From Stereum hirsutum FP-91666 SS1 (taxonomy: Eukaryota; Basidiomycota; Agaricomycetes; Russulales; Stereaceae): a stretch of DNA of 64,000 bases. A model generated the notes under the pieces. That model was given only the letters and a program-made list of their open reading frames with translations, did no database searches and was not told where the DNA came from. Below are positions 55,510 through 64,000 of this stretch, piece by piece. The DNA lies in NCBI RefSeq assembly GCF_000264905.1, contig NW_006763144.1:873648-937647 (forward strand). The letters run 5' to 3'. How positions within the stretch are numbered: position 1 is the first letter of the stretch; every line of letters starts with the position of its first letter. The position numbers and the translations under genes were made by a program.

Positions 55510-56526
55510 CCAATCGTCCCGCCAATTATGCTTCTCCTGAATTAACTTTGCAGTCTTCTGATCTGGTAATACTATGGACACGAAATCTATCAGTTTCATC
55601 TCCCTCTCCATCAACACAAACCTCGCCAATCCGAGACCTCCCTTCTTCCGCAGAAAGGCCGCACTCAGCTCCATGGCATCCACTTGCTCGTCTCCCGAAA
55701 CCCCTTTTCCGCTCAGCCGCTTCCGCAATTCAGCGTCAGTCAGCGTACAGCCATTTATAATAGTGTATTTGGCACCCGGAGGCTGACTGGCATGGTCAGG
55801 TTTGAGGGATACAGAGATGATCAAGGCGTGCGTCGTTGCAGCGGTGGGATTATGACCAAGATTCAAAGCGCAGATGAAAGCGCAGCGAAGCAAGTCGTTA
55901 TTGGTGTTGTGCCTATAGCGTACGTACCGTTCGGAATTAGAGCGATTGATTGGAGTCGTGAACAGGCGATACTGACCATTTCCTGAAAACACCGACTCGC
56001 TGGATTAGTTCTGGGTTTCCCTCCATCTGCTTCCTTCCTTCGACACTGCCTTTACAGGGAGCCTGTGATGCAGGGGGGCAGCACGCATGGACGTGAGGAG
56101 TCCGAAGGCACAACGCCCGTTTATAACATGGAGACGAACCTTATGGAGCGGCCAACTGGCGACCTGACATTCTTTACTCTGTGGCGTACAGCAGGGATAT
56201 CATCAGTACTGGGCTTAAACGTAGCAGTAAGCCCCAAAATCAAGACTGACACAATATATAACCTTCACCGTAAAATCATGAGAGCCGACGTATCCGTCAA
56301 TACTGTGTATGGTCCTCTAAAAAAAGCGACTACGCACCTCCTTACACTTCGCACAAGCCTGAAAGGGTTTTATGCCTGGCTCCTGCTTCTTCTCGCACCA
56401 ATGACAGACCTTGCGCGTCCGCGATTGGCCTTTCAAATGCCGGATACGCTCCTCATTTCTCTCCTGTTTCTCTTCTGATGAAAAGGTGGTCTTCGTGCCG
56501 ATACTGGAGCCAACAGTAGTGGCCAT
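55510..56526 (-). CDS. MYND zinc-finger protein (3' end unresolved)
   Basis: Exons: 56526-56338, a 12-nt exon at 56262-56251, 56178-56140, then one starting KAPCKGSVEGRK and a long one from HNTNNDLLRCAFICALNLGH to 55510. The MYND finger is complete: VCHWCEKKQEPG, ACAKCKE, VIYC, SKECQVASWPLHK and the final Cys of APC, giving C-x2-C, C-x2-C, YC-x3-C and H-x3-C. After it come QMEGNPELIQRVGVFRKW and a helical domain (THALIISVSLKPDH, AELRKRLSGKGVSGDEQVDA, LSAAFLRKKGGLGLARFVLM). The reading reaches NWRDDW and then a donor GTAAGC at 55509; the last exon lies below, perhaps very short. MYND fingers bind proline-containing peptides; this protein's role is unknown. N-terminus MATTVGSSIGTKTTFS has no presequence. 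Confidence 0.78.
56251..56262 (-). other. 12-nt microexon in the MYND gene
   Basis: It reads GTTATATATTGT (Val-Ile-Tyr-Cys) between a GTGAAG acceptor side and a GTCAGT donor. It supplies one zinc-ligand Cys and restores standard MYND spacing between CAKCKE and SKECQ. Flanking introns are 75 and 72 nt. Confidence 0.6.
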
Positions 56527-57399
56527 GGTGTCTTGTGGCGGTTCTAGCCGAGTTCACGAGGCCGGCACTTGCCGTCCAGCCGTGGGCGTGCCGCAAGCGA
56601 AAACTTCGCCCTCCGCTCTTCCCTCCGCTCTCCGCTAAGCCTCTACATCGCTTCTGTTCCTCGCCCTCGTCTCTCTGCCATTCGCAACATCGCCGCCAGA
56701 GTGTTCACGATCAGCATTATTTTTTTAATAGTTTCAGTCATGATGTTGAACGTCCTTCATTGCCAATTTGCGCGAGGAGTGAATGTGGCGGTGGCCACGT
56801 CGAAGGAGCGCAACCTGAAAGGCCTGGTCTACGTACTGCTTTCCTATGGCTGAATTCTCGATATTTTTTGTTGGGAACGAGTGAAAGACAGTGTAAGGTT
56901 ATTATCAATCAAACAAAACAAGTGAGCGACGAGAGATGTATATATCACAGACATATGAGTACGATGACGGTCAGAACGGGAGGACGGAGAATGAACGGGA
57001 TAAATAGGGATTATCAAGATTGAGGCGGAATGTAGGGATGCGGCTGCTGTTGAATAAAGGCAGGAACCGTAAGTACGTATGCGAGCGACATGAAGTGTTT
57101 ATATACAGAGGTATAGGATAACGAATGACAGGTGATAGCACAGAGTCCGCGGCGATGGGTAGGGTTCGGCGAGGATGGAGGGGTGTTAGGCGGATGGGTA
57201 GGAAGGTACTACGCGGGATAAAGGATATGCAAAGCGTCCGAAGAGTCATCAAGTCTATCAGAGTCCATGATGAAAAACCAAATTGCATGCGAAGAAAGGT
57301 AGTTCAATGTCAGCGATCAATAGAGTCAGCCATGCAAGCACATCAGATGCGCATGTGGTCGTTAGGACCATCTCCTAGAGACCAATCAGACGAAACATC
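56527..57399. other. Region between MYND and copper radical oxidase genes
   Basis: It carries the MYND promoter and the 3' end of the oxidase gene, both on the minus strand. A + strand frame at 56569-56853 has a hydrophobic segment but no support from family or splice signals. Confidence 0.45.
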
Positions 57400-59663
57400 T
57401 CACAGCCCCAACATCGCAAGCCCAGCACCGGCCAACATCACCGCACCGTACATCGCACCCATGCTACCGATCCTCACGCCCTCTACTGACCTCGCACCAC
57501 TGGATTGATCGCTCGAATTGCTCGAACCAGATCCAGTGCCCGATGTATCATCAGACGAAGGTTGGCTTGTAGGCAAGTCCGCCACGCTCGACAACGTCTG
57601 TGTCTCGATATTCCCACTGCCCACTCTCACCATCGTTCCGTTACTCGGAATTCCGTTGATCGTGACGAACAACAACCCTGGGCCAGGCTGGAACAAATTT
57701 GCGTTGGGGGGAGGTTGTGAGACGTGGTAGGTGATCGTTCCATTCGACGCAACGGAGTACGTGCTGTTGAGTTGCATAGCGCGCTGTCCCATGTTCATAG
57801 CGTGAGTCGTAAATCCGGGACGCATGAGCCAGATGGAAGTGTTGGCGGCAGCGGTGTTTGCGGATCCAGAGTAAGACGAAGAGTCGACGGTGACATCGAA
57901 GTAGTTTCCACCGTAGGAGAGCGTCGAGGGAATGCCCTGTGGCGAGGGGCGAGTGGTGGCGCTGAAGTAAGACGGGTAGAATATTTCGGCGGTGTAGGTG
58001 GTGGGGAAGTAGGTAGTGAGGTTGACGTCGACATTGGGATTGGAGCCAGCGACGAAAACGGAACCGTCAGCGAGGAGAAGTGCTGTGGAGTGGTATAGAC
58101 GAGGAAGAGAAGAGCTGCCAAAGCCCGCGCTGGAGAAGCGGCTTCCCTTCGCTGCGTTCGGGTTATAGAGGACAGGCTGGGTGACGGGTCCAGCCGCGAG
58201 GGACATGCCATAGGGCATCTGACTATAAGACTCGGTCTCTCCAGTTTGTGTAGCGTATCCTGAGGACATTGTTATTATGACGTGAAGGGGATGATCATGC
58301 ACTTTTTTGACGTACCTGCAGTACCATTCTGACCTCCGTTCAATATCAGCATCGTCCCGTCCGGAAGAGCAATAAACTGGCCCATCGTACGACCAACAGG
58401 CAGATCGTCGTCCTGCTCGTATGCCGGAGTAGATCCATCGGTAGGTTCTGGTGTAAGGCGTTGGCAATCGGTCGAGGCGGGGTAATCAAAAGTGTTGATA
58501 GCTGGCCAAGAATAGTCTCCCCAGTCTTGTTCGGGAATGTCGGATCCACCGCAGAAAAGGAGAGTAGGGTTCCAGTTGTTCGCAGGGGTGAGGGGAAGCA
58601 TAGCGACGGCGCCCGACGCAGGGTAGACGCGGACAACGTGACCAGGCATGTCAGGGAGGGGCGTCTCAACGTTGTTATAGTAATCCCACAAGACTAGAGA
58701 GAAAAAATTGTGAGAAACGAAACGAAAGTACGAAACCAAGGATCAAACATACCAGTAGACCAATTAGCTTGTACGAGCATCTGCCCGGACGGCATAAGAT
58801 AGGTGTGTGCGTACGAATTCAAACCGCTAGTCTGGATCATGAACTGCATGACCTGAGCGGTCCCATTCGAGGGATAGAACTCGTAAGTCGGCTCAGCAGC
58901 GCCTCCTTCGTACTCTGGATCGGTGTTGGGGTAGTTCCTGTTGATGTATCCACCGTTCACGAAACCACCGACCAAGACAACGCTTCCATCCGCGAGAGGC
59001 TCCGCTCCTGGGTACCATCTGTGCTTCTGCATCTGCAGGCCGTTGGGTGAATCGTACCAGGAGCAGCCCGACGACGAGACGTCACCGTCACAGGGAGTGA
59101 TAATCCGGATGGCTTTGGTACCGTCGTAGTCTTGGTAGGTAGCATCATAACTAGCGCTCGAACCACCGGCTTGCTTCACCGAACCGATGTCACCTCCGGT
59201 GGTGATGGCGCCGTTGCCACCAAAGGTTGCGAAAGATCCATTTGGTAGATGCATACCCGCCGCACAGAACGGGTTAGTCTCCACATCCATGACTGTGGCG
59301 GTGCGGGAGGCGACATCCCTATAACATGCAGGAAACGTTGGGTGAAGGGTAGACGGAAGGGCTCGGGGCAGTAAACACGCACCATACTGACGCCCAAGCT
59401 GGGTGACCGTTAACTTGTGCTGCATTTCCCTCTGTTTTGTCAAGAATGTAGACCTTGCCCTCGTTACCAAGGAACATCTACGATTGCGGTGTACGCAAAC
59501 GGGGTCGACCCTTCAGCGCCACAATAGCCAGAAAAAATGGGCGGATAATGCTCACCATCATGGCGCTCACTAGGGTATCCCCAACCTGTTCGAACGAGCC
59601 TGCAGTCTGCGCGAGCGCGGGGCTAGCAGCCACCCCCAGAGCGAGGAGTGACGAGAAGAACAT
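57400..59663 (-). CDS. Secreted copper radical oxidase, GLX (glyoxal oxidase-like) type
   Basis: Five or so exons encode about 650 residues. Signal peptide MFFSSLLALGVAASPALAQ, then TAGSFEQVGDTLVSAMM, FLGNEGKVYILDKTEGNAAQ, and a kelch-like beta-propeller. All residues expected of the copper-radical site are visible: the cross-linked Cys in NPFCAAGMHLPNGSFATFGG, its Tyr partner in KHRWYPGAEPLADGSVVLVG, the axial Tyr-His pair in SLPRLYHSTALLLADGSVFV, and the last His in GFTTHAMNMGQR. The C-terminus has a Ser/Gly-rich linker and a hydrophobic end (MYGAVMLAGAGLAMLGL), which suggests a GPI anchor. Such enzymes oxidise small aldehydes or alcohols to give extracellular hydrogen peroxide for peroxidases in wood-rot fungi. 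Exact substrate cannot be told. Confidence 0.9.
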
Positions 59664-61728
59664 TGTGAATGGAAAAGAGTGGCGTTTCTCTTCAGCAAAA
59701 ATATTACTAGGAGGTAGAAAGAAGGGAAAGAGAGAAATTCAAGCCCAAGACGAGGCAGACGACGGCCGAAAGGATAGCTGAGGGATGAAGCGAGCAGGAG
59801 CAAGAGGGGAAACGGGTCGCACAAGACTTGGCGCCCTGTTTTTGTAAACGTCAAGGCGGACATGCATCACCGCCCTGTCACTCCATCCGAACTCCATCAA
59901 TTTCATAACATCTACGCCGGATCACTTGAAATAGACTATTCGTGTTGATTCCACCTATAAGTAGATTCATGATGGTCAAAATATCCTGATGTTCCGCGAA
60001 TCTGACCATACTTGTCAAAGCATTGGTCCCAAACTCACTTCGATCGGCTCACCCGAACACTGACACCTGACGGTGGCCTTGTGTGGCGTAAAAAGTAGTC
60101 GAATGGACGGTCAGAATATTCCGTGTGAGTCTTTTCTTTTTCGTCTCTGTCGCAAGCGAACAACGACCCGTCGACAGAATTGTAACCGTTCTTCAAGCTT
60201 CACGTCCGACTCATTTGCACTGCACTTTTCCGAGATCGTCATGACACAGAGCATGGACCCCTTCGGCGCGACTATTCTAGGTCGAAAGTATTCGCGCCAC
60301 CATCCAAATATGCATGATGAGGAGGTCAGTTGACTGGGACGTCGTTGGGCACGAAATACGTGGTGCCAAGAAACGTCCACAAGCATGTTATTGACCATAA
60401 GCGTACGGACTTCCCAGGGGTGGCATACTCAACCCATTGTGCCCTTGCCCAACAGCTTTCAACTGTGCACATCGGCTAACGGTTCAGAAGTACTGTACTT
60501 GTACGGGCTATGCAAGTTGCCATCGGCCATCCCGAATTGACTGATTGAGTTGCCGTCTACGGGGCTGCATCAATAACTTAGTTACGCCACATGTGGCGCG
60601 GGGACCATTCCTCCTCTGGCGGCCTTCGTTCTGTGTCTCTGGTCCTACTAATAGCACGCCTACTACACCGTATTAGGCGGAGCCAGAAATCCACCTACGC
60701 CTCAAGCCAGAAATGTAACGCAGAAACCCAAGATTGTCCTTTATTCGAAGCGACATCCGACACCGACGACTACAACAAAAGCGAGGATGGAGACAACGTC
60801 CAGTACCAAAGAAGAACAACAAATATCAAGAGAGTGTATGTATCTAATGAGGAGAGGCAAATATATAACGTACAGACATCCTAGTCACGGTATGTAAGTA
60901 ACCAGCACCGGGTACCAATTGACAAGTCAGTCTGTGTATGTATGGATTCAGATTCAAAGCGAGAAACGAGCGAGGAAGAGATCTATGTCTATGGTTATCA
61001 AGTCTATGTGGATAGTATGGAGCCGAACAAAACAGAGAGGTTGAATGAAGTCTATGTATGGAACGATCGTATGGATAAATATGGCAAGAGGGGGGGTGAG
61101 AGAGGGGATGAGAGAAGGAGGTGTTGCATGTACGTTCATTAGTCGACGTGATATGTTCATGTATGTGTTCATATGTTATGTCCGTCCTCGAAGCCCGTTG
61201 AAGGACTTGGGAAGAGAGAACTTCGTTTAGAATGAGCGGGAAAGTCTAGATGGAGTGCTGAGGAACGTCAGAAAAGAAAAAGAGAGACGAGAGAAAGAGG
61301 GAAAAACAGAGACGGAGCGGTGGGTGTTGAAGGTCGAGCAGGCAAGGGAATGAGTTGAATCAATATGCATCAGGAGAATGCGAGAGGTATCGAAAGAGAT
61401 GCAAAGAAGACGAGATCTAATTACAAAAGGATGCGTGGGTGTGTAGGTCGAAGGTAGGATAATACGGATATGTACAAGTCAGATGAAGACGAACGAAGAT
61501 GACGAGACCGCGAGAGAAAAGAAGACGGGTAGCAGCGGAGATAGATAGATAATATAGGTAGACGATACAGTGTGGACCTGAGTAGCAAACGACAAAGAAA
61601 AAGCCCCATAAGGGTTTGGAGAGCCATATGGAACAAGCGCGCACAACATGTAGGCGGCGCTGATAATATGCAGAACGAGGACCGTATCCAAATATACCAT
61701 CCAAAAACAGAAGAACAATCGCGAAGCA
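59664..61728. other. Two-kilobase non-coding region
   Basis: No gene recognised between the oxidase promoter and the arrestin-like 3' end. The + strand from about 60940 to 61520 is purine-rich with TCTATGT repeats. A perfect 14-bp palindrome CGCCACATGTGGCG lies at 60585-60598. The right part is probably the arrestin-like 3' untranslated region. Confidence 0.45.
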
Positions 61729-64000
61729 CTATTGCGCCCCCGTCGTAAACATCCGTCTCGGTCTCTCGCCCGCCGGCGTATTTGGCAAACTCAACGACGG
61801 CAACGACATATGTTGCGCCTGCGCCCTCGCGAACCTCGCCGCCAAGTCCGTCTCACTCGAGCTCCTCTCCGCCTCCTCATACGACGGCAAACCCTGCATA
61901 CTCGCCAACGGCGGCACACCACCAAGGAAACCCCTCGACGCGATCCCATAGTCCGGCACCTCAGTGAACGCCCGATGTAATGTCGCAGGCGACGTATTCT
62001 GATGTCTCAGGGGCGGAGGCTGCGGTCGAAGTTGAGGACTTGCGGCGCCAGAGGCAGACTGTGAATTGCTTGGCGAATGGTGACCATGTCCGGTGAGGGA
62101 AGTCAGCGAGGCCAAGTTCGTATGCGAATTGCTGCGAGAGTTGAGAGAGAAGGGAGAGGAGATGGTCGTGAACGGCTTCATGGAGATGTTGAAGAGGCCA
62201 TGCGAGGCACGGCTCGCTGGGTTCTGCGCGTGCACGTATGTATCGTTTGGGTTTCCTGGCCTGCTCCCACCTGCATGAGGTTCTGGGCTTGGAGCACGAC
62301 TCCCATGTCGACTAGGACGACGACTGTGCGCACGAGACCCCGGACGGCTGACGGGTTGGCTAGGAGGCGTTGTTGTCGGCGGAGTATCAATCGGTGGGTT
62401 CTGCAGTCGGGGTGGTTCGTCCTGCGACAGAGAAAGCAGTAGCTCTGAGTTGACGTACTCCAGGTTTGCGCTTCCGGCATCGGCGTCGTTAGGTAGTTGA
62501 GAGAGGATTTGTTGTGCGTCGAGCGGGGAATGGGGAGTGTGAGATCCAGAGGATAGAGTGGTTTCTGCGGGCTGTATAGGGTTGACGCCGTTGGTTACCC
62601 ATGGGTTTGAAACGCGTAGGGTGGCTGCCTCTGGCAAGTACATGTTCGCTACGCGATCACGGACATGCGACGAGTAGCTCGGGAGCTCCATATCGTCCGC
62701 CTGCTCATCCGCAATTTCTGGTCCTCCCAAAAGCAACCGACGAGTTTGAGCCGTAGCGGCACGGGCCTCGTCAATAAGCCTCCAGTCAAGGACGTGGAGA
62801 GGTAACGAGCAGCGAAGTTCGGATGTGTGGCCGTCGAGATTGCTGATGAGGATACTCCAGCGGATACGGTGGCTGACGATGATGGGTTCGAGTGCATGAG
62901 TGGGAGTAGCCGTTGATGGGACGACGACGTCGATGGCGGTGACTACATCCGAGTCCGAGGGCTCAAAATCAAGAGGGATGGAGTAGGAGGACGACGGAAC
63001 GGGCATGGGAGCCGCTCGCGACGATGGGCCCGCTTCGGACGCAGGAGTTTGGGAGTGAGAAGACGGTCCGGAGTCAGGACTGTGATTGTTGGGTTCGGAG
63101 GTGAGACCGGTCATCGGTGGGAAGTAGCCAGAGTGGTTCAGTGGCGAACTAGGCGTCCCGAGAGGACTGTTGCCGCCTGAGCCGTACGGCGTGACTGCAG
63201 CAGGGGTGGCGGGCATAGACTGTGTCGGTCGTGGCCCGTAGGAAGGCTGGTGTGCTGGAGTCCCGCGAGTGCGGTGTTGCTGGTGGTCGACGCAGACGGC
63301 ACGACCGTTAATGATTTCGTGCTTAGCCGAGACGACGGGTCTGGTGTTCTCTTGCCATCCTGCACGAGCGTAGAGCTTGACGGTCTCGTTGACCATCGTC
63401 GAAACGCTGAGAACGCGGGCACCTTTCGCAATCGGTTGGAATTTGACGACGGCGGTGAGCGTATCTCCGGCTGCCCATGCCTTGTGTGGGATCATGATGG
63501 AGTACATCAGTTTCTCGGGCCAGGTGTTCTCTATCTCGAGGGTCTGCTGATACTCGAGAGCCTCCGGAGCGAATGAGCGAGTGATGGAGACGGGGAGCTG
63601 AGCCAGGAGATTATGTGCAAACCCGGGCCGGACGGCGACAGCGCGAAGCTTGTAGGCCACTGATGCGCCACCGAAGACGCCTGTGCTAATGCTGGACGGT
63701 AGAGAGCCGCCAATGTGAAGTTGGAAGGGGAAGAGGTGGCGTCCAGCCTTTAGAGTGTGGTTGTGCTTCTTGTCGCCCTCGAGGAATGACCACTCATGGT
63801 TGCAGACGATATACGTCATACCAGAGCTGTTCAACATCATCCTACAAGGAGAACGGCGTGAGAAGGTAATTAAAGGTTAGAATGCCGATGGCGGTAACGT
63901 ACGGTTCGCTCGCGGTGGGCGGCAATCGCGCTTTGCCTCTGAATTGAAGCGTAATCTCCTTGAAGGATGTGGACTCTGCGAGATGAAGGACGACGTGACC
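61729..64000 (-). CDS. Arrestin-like ubiquitin-ligase adaptor (5' end outside window)
   Basis: Exon 64000-63903 (partial) joins via a 61-nt intron (63842-63902) to a long exon ending at 61729; at least 735 residues are visible. N-terminal arrestin fold: VVLHLAESTSFKEITLQFRG, KARLPPTASEP, TYIVCNHEWSFLEGDKKHNH and LKAGRHLFPFQLHIGGSLPS. C-terminal arrestin fold: YSIMIPHKAWAAGDTLTAVV, VSTMVNETVKLYARAGWQEN and IIVSHRIRWSILISNLDGHT. The long tail is Ser/Pro-rich with two LPxY motifs (MELPSYSSH, QGLPSYEEAE), variants of the PPxY motif that binds the WW domains of Rsp5/NEDD4-type ligases. Fungal alpha-arrestins of this type direct plasma-membrane transporters to endocytosis. Cargo is unknown. Confidence 0.87.

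Noticed and set aside
56317..56340. Alternative acceptor TTTTTTTAG in the MYND gene
   Set aside because: It would leave an intron of only 21 nt and add 18 residues that break the zinc-finger spacing.
60585..60598. 14-bp palindrome CGCCACATGTGGCG as a regulatory site
   Set aside because: It contains an E-box core but lies nearly 1 kb from the nearest gene start, with no second site or other support.
1..64000. tRNA genes, rRNA genes and CRISPR arrays
   Set aside because: Looking for T-loop-like motifs on both strands gave no cloverleaf-compatible candidate; no regularly spaced repeats exist, and the genes are eukaryotic.

Overview
This window is fungal nuclear DNA, most likely from a basidiomycete of the Agaricomycetes. 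Nearly every gene is split by introns of about 50-105 nt with GT...AG ends, several genes have TATA boxes 50-125 nt before the start codon, and some families are typical of that group (a DUF6533 seven-helix protein, a GLX-type copper radical oxidase, a MYND-finger protein, a fungal-type PL4 lyase). The species cannot be named from sequence alone. I saw no tRNA, rRNA, CRISPR or bacterial-type operon. Exon joins were read by eye from splice signals plus family conservation, so outer coordinates are firmer than inner ones.

Layout. 0.8-4.0 kb: BRE1 histone H2B ubiquitin ligase (+). 4.5-7.4 kb: secreted rhamnogalacturonan lyase (-). 8.7-9.6 kb: proteasome assembly chaperone 3 (+). 11.1-13.1 kb: HMG-box regulator (-) with a purine-rich non-coding stretch beside it. 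15.1-16.1 kb: a non-autonomous DNA transposon with a 9-bp target duplication, lying in front of a bZIP gene (16.3-17.3 kb, +). 17.5-18.8 kb: histidine phosphatase (-). 19.4-21.0 kb: ACR3 arsenite exporter (-). 22.0-23.3 kb: secreted lysozyme-like protein (+). 23.9-26.6 kb: protein phosphatase 5 (+). 27.0-28.0 kb: BLI-3-like flavin-binding protein (-). 28.4-30.2 kb: nucleoside hydrolase (-). 30.8-32.3 kb: RNase H2 subunit B (-). 32.9-37.0 kb: fused lysine-ketoglutarate reductase/saccharopine dehydrogenase (-), divergent from an ABC1-type kinase (37.8-40.6 kb, +). 41.8-45.3 kb: an orphan gene and two tandem paralogs of an unrecognised family (+). 45.5-47.8 kb: membrane protein (-). 48.7-51.3 kb: TED1/CDC1-type metallophosphoesterase (+). 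51.8-52.3 kb: mitochondrial ribosomal protein mL54 (-). 52.6-54.4 kb: DUF6533 protein (-), with a fragment of a second copy upstream. 55.5-56.5 kb: MYND-finger protein (-). 57.4-59.7 kb: copper radical oxidase (-). 61.7-64.0 kb: arrestin-like adaptor, cut by the right edge (-).

The genes do not form one pathway. Loose themes are plant-wall and extracellular chemistry (PL4 lyase, copper radical oxidase, lysozyme-like protein), chromatin and replication (BRE1, RNase H2B), protein quality control (PAC3, PP5, arrestin adaptor), mitochondria (fused lysine enzyme, ABC1 kinase, mL54) and metalloid resistance (ACR3). The most notable non-gene signals are the transposon with its target duplication, a 9-6-9 dyad before ACR3, a palindrome holding two ACGCGT boxes before RNase H2B, and microexons of 5 nt (PP5) and 12 nt (MYND gene).
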